Shown: positions 1-6,668, counted from the first letter of the stretch. The stretch: 7,752 nt of DNA from an uncultured Dietzia sp. (GCA_946570335.1 CAMNYG010000048.1:1-7752); one strand, 5' to 3'. The notes: generated from the sequence alone by a model not told the origin. Made by a program: numbers and translations.

Positions 1-827
1 TCCGAGGACCCCACGGGATCACTGGCGGTCCTCGCCATGGACGGCTCAGCCCGTTCGCCGGCGCCCTCCGGCTCCGATGGCCCGGGTCGGCGGAGGCGGG
101 CCAGTGGATCGCGCCTGAGTTCGTCGATCGGGGTGTCGCATTCCCGGCTGAGCGCGCGGAGCAGTGCCGCTCGGTCGGTGAATCCCGCGGTCCTGGCGGC
201 GCTCTCGCTGCTCGAACCACCGCGCAGGGCCCGGACCGCCACATTGAGTCGACTCCGCGTGCGCCACTGCTGGAACGTGAGCCCGGTTTCCGCCAGGAAC
301 AGCCGCTGGATCTGCCGCGGGCTGATCGAGAACCGCTCACAGAGCGAGGCCAGGGTGTCGGGGGAGTCCGCGGCGAGCTCGGCGACCTGGCGTGCGGTGG
401 GATGGACGGGCGAGGGCACGGCGAATGCCTCGCTGAGCAGTGCCGAGACGATGTCGTCGAGCCTGTCGGTGAACAGGGTCACCTGCTCGTGCGTGTACGG
501 CTGTGCTGCGAGTCTGGCGAGCATCAGGTCGGTGATGGCAGGGACGACGCCGAGCCTCCGGACCCTCTCGACCGGAGTGTTCCGCGGTGACAGGAATGGT
601 CCGAGCGCGATCGAATGCCGGTCCAGCTCAAGTGCATGGGGGACGCCTGGTGCGAGCAGTACCGATGTGCGCGGTTCGAGCGTGATGCCCGACCCGTCCA
701 CGGTGAGATGCCCGCGGCCCATGACCATGTGCACGATGTGGGGTACCTGGTGAGTGTGTTCGGGGTGGCCGAAGAATCGGACCCGACTCTCGGGAACCGC
801 CATCGCCAGTTCTCGTGTGAATCCCAC
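1..827 (-). CDS. AraC-family transcriptional regulator, divergent to the siderophore operon (partial, C-terminal end beyond the left edge)
   Basis: Predicted DNA-binding regulator, probably controlling the adjacent iron-uptake genes and itself. The frame is open from an in-frame stop at 900-902 down to position 1, giving 275 visible codons. An N-terminal cupin-like AraC ligand-binding region is seen at about residues 20-70 (His-rich HPEHTHQVPHIVH, then LLAPGVPHALEL). The C-terminal AraC domain has a first helix-turn-helix ending around residue 178 (SISPRQIQRLFLAETGL) and a second around 205-228 (ARTAGFTDRAALLRALSREC). I chose the GTG at 827 because GAGGGG lies 5 nt upstream; the ATG at 803 is a weaker alternative. 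After ELRR (residue 239) a Pro/Glu/Arg-rich tail of at least 36 residues continues to the window edge, longer than usual for the family. AraC regulators beside siderophore genes often sense the siderophore (YbtA, PchR) or work with the iron repressor (RipA of Corynebacterium). The ligand here is unknown. Confidence 0.88.
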   Translation of the reverse strand, partial: MGFTRELAMAVPESRVRFFGHPEHTHQVPHIVHMVMGRGHLTVDGSGITLEPRTSVLLAPGVPHALELDRHSIALGPFLSPRNTPVERVRRLGVVPAITDLMLARLAAQPYTHEQVTLFTDRLDDIVSALLSEAFAVPSPVHPTARQVAELAADSPDTLASLCERFSISPRQIQRLFLAETGLTFQQWRTRSRLNVAVRALRGGSSSESAARTAGFTDRAALLRALSRECDTPIDELRRDPLARLRRPGPSEPEGAGERAEPSMARTASDPVGSS

Positions 828-832
828 TGGTG

Positions 833-838
833 CCCCTC
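833..838 (-). promoter_or_regulatory. Ribosome binding site deciding the AraC start
   Basis: Read on the minus strand, GAGGGG lies 5 nt before the GTG at 825-827, inside a purine-rich stretch (gaggagaaggacgagggg). No comparable site precedes the ATG at 803, so the GTG is preferred. Confidence 0.55.
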
Positions 839-854
839 GTCCTTCTCCTCGCGC

Positions 855-868
855 GTGACAGGTGTCAC
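855..868. promoter_or_regulatory. Perfect inverted repeat, candidate operator in the AraC leader
   Basis: GTGACAGGTGTCAC is a perfect palindrome with two 6-bp arms and a 2-bp centre. It lies 27 bp upstream of the AraC start codon and 117 bp upstream of the binding-protein start. Position and symmetry suit a dimeric regulator, or a short hairpin in the AraC leader. It does not resemble the iron box at 949-967. Which protein binds it is not shown by the sequence. Confidence 0.4.
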
Positions 869-898
869 TGTGTCGCCTTCTGACCGTGGCTGTGTCGC
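869..898. repeat. 8-bp direct repeat with 22-bp period, candidate AraC half-sites
   Basis: TGTGTCGC occurs at 869-876 and again at 891-898, starts 22 bp apart, about two helical turns. A related element (TGTCAC, 863-868) directly abuts the first copy as one arm of the palindrome. AraC-family proteins commonly bind direct repeats about 21 bp apart on one face of the helix, so this may be the site of the divergent regulator. The repeats are short and could be chance. Confidence 0.35.
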
Positions 899-948
899 AT
901 CAGGTCTTCCGGGAGTGCCCGCAACGCTCTACCCTTCTCCGAGGGCTA

Positions 949-967
949 TTTGGTAAGCCTCACCTAA
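949..967. promoter_or_regulatory. IdeR/DtxR-type iron box
   Basis: TTTGGTAAGCCTCACCTAA matches the actinobacterial DtxR/IdeR consensus TTAGGTTAGSCTAACCTAA at 16 of 19 positions. The half-sites TTTGGTAAG and CTCACCTAA are inverted repeats around the central C, pairing at 7 of 9 positions. It ends 18 bp before the binding-protein ATG, where bound Fe(II)-repressor would block transcription. I infer repression of the siderophore operon when iron is plentiful. No confident -35/-10 pair was found; TAATCT (965-970) overlaps the box but would leave an implausibly short leader. Confidence 0.8.
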
Positions 968-976
968 TCTTGCACC

Positions 977-981
977 GGAGG
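977..981 (+). promoter_or_regulatory. Ribosome binding site of the binding-protein gene
   Basis: GGAGG lies 4 nt before the ATG at 986, slightly close but strong. It supports this start, which also gives a complete lipoprotein signal peptide. Confidence 0.65.
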
Positions 982-985
982 ATAG

Positions 986-1996
986 ATGTCACACAACACC
1001 CGTGGGCTGAGGCGACCGATCGTCGCCGCACTGACCCTCATGATGGCCGCCACCGCGGCGTGCTCGTCCGGGGACGCGGACCCGTCGGCGGGTGCTTCTG
1101 GCGGGACAGGTGAGACCCGGGTGGTCAGCACCCCGGAGGGTGACGTCGAGGTGCCGTCGGACCCCGAGCGCGTGGTGGTGCTCAACTACGCGCTGGTCGG
1201 ATACCTCTATGAACTCGACGTTCCCGTGACGGCGACGATCCCCGAGGACGCCAGTCAGGCCAGCGGAGAGTTCTCCGAGATGTGGGGGGACCATCCCGCC
1301 GAGGACGGTACGGAGTTCCTGCCGTGGTCGGCGGACGGGTTCGACCTCGAGGCGATCCTCGCCACCGACCCCGATCTGATCGTGGCGGGAGGGTGGGGCT
1401 TCCCGGGTTTCCAGGCGGAGGAGGCGTACGAGGACCTGTCGGCGATCGCACCGACGGTCCTCGTGGACAGGTCGTACGCCGACTGGCGCGACCAGGCCGA
1501 GTTCCTGGCGGTGGACGTCTTCGACGACCGGGGTGGGTTCGACGAGATGGTCTCCACCTACGAGGACCGGGTCGCCGAGGTCGCCGGATCGATCGAGGTC
1601 CCGCCGCAGCCGACCTCCTTCATCAGCGTCACCGCTGACGGCGCGCCGTATGTGCTGTTCGAGGGCACCGGTCTGCCCTTGATGTTCGATGAACTCGGAT
1701 TCCGGACCAACGACCTCGTCGCCCAGTACGACCTCGCCCCGTACCAGCCCGGTGGAGACATGGCCGAGCTGTCGACCGAACAGCTCGGCCAGATGGTCGA
1801 CAGTGAGACCCTGTTCATCATGGGGTTCAACGCGGACACGACATCCGTGTCCGAACTGACCGACACCCCCGCCTGGCGTAACCTGCCCGCCTTCGTGAAC
1901 GGGAACGCCTACGACCTGCCGTACTGGGCCCTTCGACACGACTACAACGAGGCGCTCGCCCTCCTCGACATGGTCCAGGAGGAGTTCGGTCGATGA
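986..1996 (+). CDS. Ferric-siderophore ABC transporter substrate-binding lipoprotein (FecB/FhuD/FepB type)
   Basis: Extracytoplasmic receptor that should capture a ferric siderophore and hand it to the permease pair encoded downstream. The 336-residue product starts with a lipoprotein signal peptide: basic n-region (RGLRR, residues 6-10), hydrophobic core, then ATAAC with the likely lipidated Cys26. A flexible Gly/Ser/Ala/Asp linker follows (about 27-45). A periplasmic-binding-protein type 2 domain (PF01497-like) runs from about residue 50 to the end: it opens with DPERVVVLNYALVGYLYELDVPV, broken here as DPERVVVLNY then ALVGYLYELDVPV, continues with DPDLIVAGG, and ends with PYWALRHDYNEALALLD near the C-terminus. 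Length is usual for the family. It is the first gene after the iron box, and its stop overlaps the next start by 4 nt (ATGA). The cargo class cannot be told from the sequence. Confidence 0.93.
   Translation: MSHNTRGLRRPIVAALTLMMAATAACSSGDADPSAGASGGTGETRVVSTPEGDVEVPSDPERVVVLNYALVGYLYELDVPVTATIPEDASQASGEFSEMWGDHPAEDGTEFLPWSADGFDLEAILATDPDLIVAGGWGFPGFQAEEAYEDLSAIAPTVLVDRSYADWRDQAEFLAVDVFDDRGGFDEMVSTYEDRVAEVAGSIEVPPQPTSFISVTADGAPYVLFEGTGLPLMFDELGFRTNDLVAQYDLAPYQPGGDMAELSTEQLGQMVDSETLFIMGFNADTTSVSELTDTPAWRNLPAFVNGNAYDLPYWALRHDYNEALALLDMVQEEFGR
1977..1984 (+). promoter_or_regulatory. Strong ribosome binding site of the SIP-fusion gene
   Basis: AGGAGGAG lies 8 nt before the ATG at 1993, inside the 3' end of the preceding gene. 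It is the strongest such site in the operon and supports a start that overlaps the upstream stop. Confidence 0.75.
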
Positions 1997-3690
1997 GTCT
2001 GCCCGATCTCGTCATCCATCCGCTGGTGGTGCGCACCGCGCACGTCGTGTCGGTCGAGGACCTGGGAGGCCGGATCCGACGGGTCCGTCTGGAGGGCGAC
2101 GAACTCGGCGCCTTCGTCCGCGAGGGGATCAGCCACCCGGCGTTCAGCGCGCCCGGCTTCGACGACCACATCAAGCTGATCTTCGCAGGCGACGGAGATA
2201 TCGAGTCGGCCCTGCCACGCCAGCTCGTCGACGGCATCGAATGGACGCCCGCCGAGCACAGGATCACCAGGGATTACACCCCGCACAGCGTGGACCCGGA
2301 CTCGGGAGCCTTCTCCCTGGACTTCGTGCTGCACGGTGACGGTCCGGCGGTGAGCTGGGCGCAGGGCGCGGCCCCGGGCTCGCCCCTGAGCTTCGTGGGC
2401 CCCAAGTCGTCACAGGTCCTACCCGACGAGGCGACATCGATCGTCCTCATCGGCGACGAGACTGCGCTTCCCGCGATCCACCGCTTTCTCAAGGAGCGTC
2501 CTCTGGCGGTTCCCGCGCACGTGGTGCTGATGACCGTCGGGACCGGAACGCCTCCCGAGCTCCCGATCGGAGAGAGGGACTCACTGCGGCTGGAACGGAT
2601 GCCGGAACCGGACGGGGACGCCATCGCGGCACTGTTCGACGAGGTGTCCTCCGCGGAGGCACTCGGCGACACCCCGTTCGTCTGGGCGGCAGCTGAGGCG
2701 CGTGCCCTGCTTCCGCTCCGGCGACGGCTGGCCGGGCGCGTGGCGAAACCCCACCGCAGTATCACCGGCTACTGGCATCAGGAACACTCGCAGGAGGACA
2801 GCGAGACCGCACCGGAGCTCCCCGAGCCGCCGGTCGCGTGGTTCGCGGTCCGTGCCGCCCTGCAGACCGGATTCCTCGATGCGCTGAGGCAGGGGCCGAG
2901 GTCGACGACAGAGGTGGCCTCGGAACTCGGTGTCAGGGACGTACTGGATCCGCTGGCGTCCGTCCTCGCCACCGCGGGACTGCTCGTCCGGACGGATTCC
3001 GGTCGCTGGGAATTGACCGATCTGGCCGTCGACCTCGTCGACGACGCCCACGAGCGGGACGAGTACACCGGTACACAGGCCGACCAGGTTCTCGCCCTCC
3101 GGCATCTGGCGGACTCCCTGCGTGACGGGCTCCCCGCCTGGCAGGTGGACACCGGCTCCTCGTTCGCCGAGTCCGCCCGAACCGACCCGGAGGTGGCGCA
3201 CCACCTCGAGCACGAGTCCGAGCCGCTGGTGTTCCTCCAGCACGGACTCCGGCGGGTCCTGCAGGGGCTGGGCGGGCAGGACATCGTCGTGGTGGGGCCC
3301 GGCGCAGACCTGGTGACCCGACTCGCCAGCGGCGCGATGGACGGTGTCCGCACGGACGCACCGGATGAGCCGGTGGATGTGGTGGTCTCCGCGATGCTCC
3401 TGAGTCACCTCGACGACGAGTCGGCGAAGGCCCACCTGCGGGAGCTGGCGGGAACCGCGTCCCGCGCACTGGTCATCGACTCGAGCGTTCCCGACGGGCT
3501 GTCGTCCCGCTTAGCCACGGGGCGGGCCCTGCTGCGGTTCGTCACCACGGGGCGCGATGCCCGGAGCCGGGACGCGGTCGGCGAACTGGCCCGCACCGCC
3601 GGATGGACCGTGGGGGCGCGTCACGCGCTCGGGTGGGGTGTCGTCGCCGACGAACTCATCCGGGACACCACCGACACCGCCCGCCGGTGA
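1993..3690 (+). CDS. Siderophore-interacting protein (FAD ferric-siderophore reductase) fused to an O-methyltransferase-like domain
   Basis: The N-terminal half should reduce imported ferric siderophore in the cytoplasm and release Fe(II). The 565-residue protein has two parts. Residues 1 to ~265 form a complete SIP: FAD-binding signature RDYTPHS (93-99) with SLDFVLHGDGPAVSWAQGA, nucleotide-binding region IGDETALPAI (153-162), and the usual SIP ending ITGYW (257-261). After an acidic/Pro linker (~266-283), residues ~284-560 resemble plant-type O-methyltransferases (PF00891): a dimerisation winged helix (AWFAVRAALQTGFLDAL, then LASVLATAGLL), a helical bundle, a Rossmann-like part with weak SAM motif VGPGADL (434-440), and VDVVVSAMLLSHLDDE (461-476). 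The SAM part looks degenerate: the acidic residue before the Gly loop is Val, the region between motif I and DVVV is only ~27 residues, and Ser471 sits at the catalytic His position by eye alignment. Stand-alone SIPs are about 250-280 residues. The SIP call is firm; the second domain's activity is unknown. Confidence 0.88.
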   Translation: MSLPDLVIHPLVVRTAHVVSVEDLGGRIRRVRLEGDELGAFVREGISHPAFSAPGFDDHIKLIFAGDGDIESALPRQLVDGIEWTPAEHRITRDYTPHSVDPDSGAFSLDFVLHGDGPAVSWAQGAAPGSPLSFVGPKSSQVLPDEATSIVLIGDETALPAIHRFLKERPLAVPAHVVLMTVGTGTPPELPIGERDSLRLERMPEPDGDAIAALFDEVSSAEALGDTPFVWAAAEARALLPLRRRLAGRVAKPHRSITGYWHQEHSQEDSETAPELPEPPVAWFAVRAALQTGFLDALRQGPRSTTEVASELGVRDVLDPLASVLATAGLLVRTDSGRWELTDLAVDLVDDAHERDEYTGTQADQVLALRHLADSLRDGLPAWQVDTGSSFAESARTDPEVAHHLEHESEPLVFLQHGLRRVLQGLGGQDIVVVGPGADLVTRLASGAMDGVRTDAPDEPVDVVVSAMLLSHLDDESAKAHLRELAGTASRALVIDSSVPDGLSSRLATGRALLRFVTTGRDARSRDAVGELARTAGWTVGARHALGWGVVADELIRDTTDTARR

Positions 3691-4772
3691 CGTTGACCGC
3701 CGCCACCGGCCACGACCTGTCACCCAGGCCCTCGTCACCCCGGTCCGAGCCGCCGCGGACCGGGTCCGGGACACGGCGGACAGTGGGACGCGTAGCGGGA
3801 TTTGCAGGCGGACTCTGCCTGCTGGCGGCGGTCTGCGTGCTGAGCCTGTTCGTCGGATCCGCGGCGCTCGGCCCCGAGCAGGTCATCGCGGCACTGACCG
3901 GCTCAGCCGACCCGGTCACCCGGGCCACCGTGCTCGAGATGAGACTGCCCCGCACGCTTCTCGGCGTACTGGTGGGCGCCGCACTCGGCGTGGCAGGAGC
4001 GCTCGCCCAGGCGCTGACACGCAATCCGCTCGCCGACCCCGGGATCCTCGGCGTCAACGCCGGGGCGGGCCTGGCCGTCGCGCTGGCGGTGGCGTTCTTC
4101 GGCATCACCACGATCGACGGCTACGTGTGGTTCGCCTTCGCCGGAGCCCTCCTGTCGTTCGCCCTGGTCTACGCGATAGCTCTCCGCGGCCCACACGGGG
4201 CGACCCCGGTGCGGCTCACCCTGATCGGTGTGGCGCTGACCGCGGTGTTCACCGGCATCTCCCAGTCCTTGGAACTCGTACTGCCCCGCGTCTTCGACCA
4301 GATGCGGTTCTGGGGCGTCGGCAGCATCGCGGATCGTCCCGCGGTGACCGTCGCGTTCGTCGCCCCCTTCATAGTGGTGGGTCTGGTGATGGCCCTGGCC
4401 ACCGGCCGCGCCGTCAACGCCATCGCCCTCGGCGACGACCGGGCCCGCTCCCTGGGCGTACCGGTCGGACTCGTGCGCGGGGCCTCCGCTCTGGCGATCA
4501 CCGTCCTGTGTGGCGCCGCCACCGCCGCGGCCGGGCCGATCGCGTTCGTGGGTCTCATGGTTCCGCACGCGGTCCGCCTGGTCTGTGGCCCGGACCAGCG
4601 ATGGATCATGGCCTACTCGGTGGTGGCGGCCCCGGTGCTCCTGGTGATCGCCGACATCGTCGGACGCCTCGTCGTGTGGCCGGCGGAACTGCGCGTCGGC
4701 GTCGTCACCGCACTCCTCGGTGCCCCGGTGCTGATCTGGCTGGTACGACGTGCAGAGCGAGGTGGCCTGTGA
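3687..4772 (+). CDS. Ferric-siderophore ABC transporter permease, FecCD family (FepD-like)
   Basis: Inner-membrane channel subunit expected to pair with the next permease. From the GTG at 3687 the product is 361 residues, with a Ser/Pro/Arg-rich cytoplasmic tail (about 1-35), then a first hydrophobic helix (about 36-59) and the repeated helices typical of the family. Family signatures are present: GAALGVAGALAQALTRNPLA, i.e. GVAGALAQ followed by LTRNPL at 110-115, then ADPGILGVNAGA; the ALGDDRARSLGV cytoplasmic loop that contacts the ATPase; and GPIAFVGLMVPH starting at residue 283. The chosen GTG overlaps the upstream TGA (GTGA) and has no convincing Shine-Dalgarno, so re-initiation by terminating ribosomes is likely. 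An in-frame ATG at 3603 would add 28 Arg-rich residues lying within the upstream gene and is not favoured. The LTRNPLADPGILGVNAGA pattern resembles FepD more than FepG. Confidence 0.92.
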   Translation: MTLTAATGHDLSPRPSSPRSEPPRTGSGTRRTVGRVAGFAGGLCLLAAVCVLSLFVGSAALGPEQVIAALTGSADPVTRATVLEMRLPRTLLGVLVGAALGVAGALAQALTRNPLADPGILGVNAGAGLAVALAVAFFGITTIDGYVWFAFAGALLSFALVYAIALRGPHGATPVRLTLIGVALTAVFTGISQSLELVLPRVFDQMRFWGVGSIADRPAVTVAFVAPFIVVGLVMALATGRAVNAIALGDDRARSLGVPVGLVRGASALAITVLCGAATAAAGPIAFVGLMVPHAVRLVCGPDQRWIMAYSVVAAPVLLVIADIVGRLVVWPAELRVGVVTALLGAPVLIWLVRRAERGGL

Positions 4773-5863
4773 CGCGCCGTCCCGGAGGTGAACCGGAAGA
4801 CAGGACGGTCGGCGGAGGCAACGGCCCGCGGCGGCGACCCGAGCGGGCGATCCGACTGGGCAGGATCAGCCGCATCGTGGCGCCCACCGATGTCCTGGCC
4901 GCCGTTGTCGTCGTCGTCCTCGTCTTGGTCCTGGTCGCCGCCGCCCTCATGTTCGGCGACAGCCTGGTTCCTCTCGACAGGGTCCTGCGCGCATTCGCCC
5001 CCGGCGCCGACCGCCTCGACGCGATGGTGGTGGTGCAGTGGCGAGCCCCCCGCGCGTTCGCCGCGGCCCTGTTCGGCGCCTGCCTCGGAGTCAGCGGCGC
5101 GATCTTCCAATCGCTGACGCGCAACCCGCTGGGCAGTCCCGACATCATCGGTCTCAACACCGGCGCGTTCACCGGCGTGCTGGTGGTGATCAGTCTCGGA
5201 GGAATGGGATACGCCGCGGTGTCGGCCGGGGCGGTGATCGGGGGAGTGGGCGCGGCCGTCCTGGTGTACCTGTTCGCCTACTCGTCTGGTCTCCAGGGCT
5301 TCCGACTCATCATCGTGGGTATCGCGGTCAGCGCCTTCCTCGGGGCGGTGAACTCGTGGATCGTCATCCGATCAGAGCTCGACGTCGCGCTCCGCGCCGC
5401 GGTGTGGGGAGCCGGATCCCTCAACGGGGTCCGTTGGCCGCAGCTGCTGGGAGCCGGAGCGCTCGCCCTCGTCCTCGCCGCGGTGATCCCCTGGCTGGCC
5501 CGGCGCATCGCCCAACTGGAACTGGGCGACGACTCCGCACGCGTCCGTGGCGTGCGGACAGAACCGGTCAAAGCCGTGGCCGTGGTGGTGGGTGTGGCGC
5601 TGACGGCGCTCGTCACCGCGGTGACAGGACCCATCGCCTTCGTCTCGCTGGCCGCGCCGCAGATCGCACGACGGGTCCGGCGGTGGTCGAGCGGCTTCGA
5701 CCCCGTCGGCTCAGCGCTCATCGGGGCGGTGCTGTTGTGCGGTTCCGATCTGATCGCCCAGCACGCGCTCCCCACCGCGAGCGTCCCGGTCGGCGCGGTG
5801 ACCGTATGCCTCGGCGGTGTCTATCTCGTGTACCTGCTGATGCGGGAGAGTGACAGGAGTTGA
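4769..5863 (+). CDS. Ferric-siderophore ABC transporter permease, FecCD family (FepG-like)
   Basis: Second channel subunit of the importer. From the GTG at 4769 the product is 364 residues: a basic, Gly/Pro/Arg-rich N-terminal tail (about 1-40), a Val/Leu-rich first membrane helix (about 42-62), then the FecCD core. Visible signatures are GVSGAIFQSLTRNPLGSPD, with LTRNPL at 116-121, followed by IIGLNTGA; the coupling loop LGDDSARVRGV; and TGPIAFVSLAAPQ, with Gly287 after the Thr. The SPDIIGLNTGA wording is typical of the FepG/FecD-like partner rather than the FepD-like one, so the two permeases probably form a heterodimer. The start overlaps the previous stop as GTGA, with AGGTG 4 nt upstream. 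The frame stays open far upstream to an ATG at 3557, but that stretch is antisense-free shadow coding inside the two upstream genes and is Arg/Pro-rich, so it is not part of the protein. Confidence 0.92.
   Translation: MTRRPGGEPEDRTVGGGNGPRRRPERAIRLGRISRIVAPTDVLAAVVVVVLVLVLVAAALMFGDSLVPLDRVLRAFAPGADRLDAMVVVQWRAPRAFAAALFGACLGVSGAIFQSLTRNPLGSPDIIGLNTGAFTGVLVVISLGGMGYAAVSAGAVIGGVGAAVLVYLFAYSSGLQGFRLIIVGIAVSAFLGAVNSWIVIRSELDVALRAAVWGAGSLNGVRWPQLLGAGALALVLAAVIPWLARRIAQLELGDDSARVRGVRTEPVKAVAVVVGVALTALVTAVTGPIAFVSLAAPQIARRVRRWSSGFDPVGSALIGAVLLCGSDLIAQHALPTASVPVGAVTVCLGGVYLVYLLMRESDRS
5855..5859 (+). promoter_or_regulatory. Ribosome binding site deciding the ATPase start
   Basis: AGGAG ends 6 nt before the GTG at 5866 and directly abuts the TTG at 5860. 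Correct spacing favours GTG. The TTG would need the weaker GGGAGAG at 5844-5850. Confidence 0.6.
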
Positions 5864-5865
5864 AT

Positions 5866-6642
5866 GTGGAACCGACCCTTCAGGCCCGTGCGGTGTCCGT
5901 GGCCTACCGGCGGGGCGAGACCGTGCTGTCCGACGTCTCGGCGAGCGTGCCGGCCGGGGAGTTCACGGCCATCATCGGGCCCAACGGGTGTGGTAAATCC
6001 ACGCTGCTCAGGGCCTTCACCAGGCTGCTCACCCCCTCGTCCGGTCAGGTGCTGGTCAACGGCGAGGACATCTCCCGCATTCGACCCGTGGAGCTGGCGC
6101 GCCGGATGAGTCTGCTCCCACAGGATTCACCGATCCCGGACGGGATTCGGGTGGCCGAGCTGGTCCGGCGTGGCCGCTACCCGCACCAGACGCTCTTCGC
6201 ACAGTGGAGCGCCCGCGACGAGGAGGCGGTGGCGACCGCCATGCGGTCGACCCACGTCGACGACCTGGCGGATCGACTCGTCGACACCCTGTCCGGCGGT
6301 CAACGCCAGCGGGTGTGGATCGCACTGGCCCTCGCGCAGGATGCGCCCTGCCTGCTGTTGGATGAGCCGACGACGTTCCTGGACATCGCGCACCAGGTGG
6401 AGACACTGCGGCTGCTCGACGACCTCCGTGCGCAGGGCCGCACGATCGTGGCGGTGCTGCACGAGTTGGGCAACGCGGCGAGATTCGCAACGCACCTGAT
6501 CGTGATGAAGGGCGGACGGGTGGTGGCAACGGGGCGGCCCGCCGAACTGCTGACCGAGGAGTTGATCGGGGAGGTCTTCGATCTGCGGTGCCGGGTGATT
6601 CCCGATCCGGATACCGAGACGCCGGTCATCCTGCCGCGGTGA
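5866..6642 (+). CDS. Ferric-siderophore ABC transporter ATP-binding protein (FepC/FecE type)
   Basis: Cytoplasmic ATPase that powers the importer by engaging the coupling loops of the two permeases. The 258-residue product has every ABC motif intact: Walker A GPNGCGKST (38-46), Q-loop in LLPQDSPIPDG, signature LSGGQ (142-146), Walker B LLLDEP with Asp166 and Glu167, D-loop FLD, and switch His199 in VAVLHELGN. The spacing and the ending (FDLRCRVIPDPDTETPVILP) are those of iron-siderophore/B12 importer ATPases. I chose the GTG at 5866, preceded by AGGAG with 6-nt spacing; the TTG at 5860, two codons upstream, would overlap the permease stop as TTGA and cannot be excluded. It is the last gene of the operon, converging on the helicase gene. 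Confidence 0.94.
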   Translation: MEPTLQARAVSVAYRRGETVLSDVSASVPAGEFTAIIGPNGCGKSTLLRAFTRLLTPSSGQVLVNGEDISRIRPVELARRMSLLPQDSPIPDGIRVAELVRRGRYPHQTLFAQWSARDEEAVATAMRSTHVDDLADRLVDTLSGGQRQRVWIALALAQDAPCLLLDEPTTFLDIAHQVETLRLLDDLRAQGRTIVAVLHELGNAARFATHLIVMKGGRVVATGRPAELLTEELIGEVFDLRCRVIPDPDTETPVILPR

Positions 6643-6668
6643 TGGCCACCTGCCGGTTGATCCCCTCC

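Noticed and set aside
37..753. 238-residue plus-strand open frame opposite the AraC gene
   Set aside because: Ser/Arg-rich translation with no domain. The minus strand carries clear AraC helix-turn-helix motifs across the same bases.
930..970. TACCCT (930-935) and TAATCT (965-970) as -10 boxes
   Set aside because: Neither has a convincing -35 at proper distance, and the second would leave the ribosome binding site at the very 5' end of the message.
989..1939. 316-residue open frame opposite the binding-protein gene
   Set aside because: It is a shadow of codon bias: charged, Gly/Arg/Val-rich, with no recognisable domain, fully antisense to a clear lipoprotein gene.
2581..3435. 284-residue minus-strand open frame within the SIP-fusion gene
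   Set aside because: No motifs and antisense to the recognised fusion. The high GC content opens many antisense frames here.
3603..3686. ATG at 3603 as start of the FepD-like permease
   Set aside because: It would add 28 Arg/His/Pro-rich residues inside the SIP-fusion gene. The GTG at 3687 overlaps the upstream stop in the same way as the other junctions of the operon.
3557..4768. Long upstream extension of the FepG-like frame (open from an ATG at 3557, 768 residues in total)
   Set aside because: The upstream 404 codons translate to Arg/Pro/Gly-rich sequence without family motifs and overlap two well-supported genes. The real permease begins at the GTG at 4769, where membrane-protein sequence and the GTGA overlap begin.
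5860..5865. TTG at 5860 as start of the ATPase
   Set aside because: TTG is a rarer start and AGGAG abuts it directly with no spacer, whereas the GTG at 5866 has ideal 6-nt spacing. It remains possible because it would repeat the 4-nt overlap pattern.
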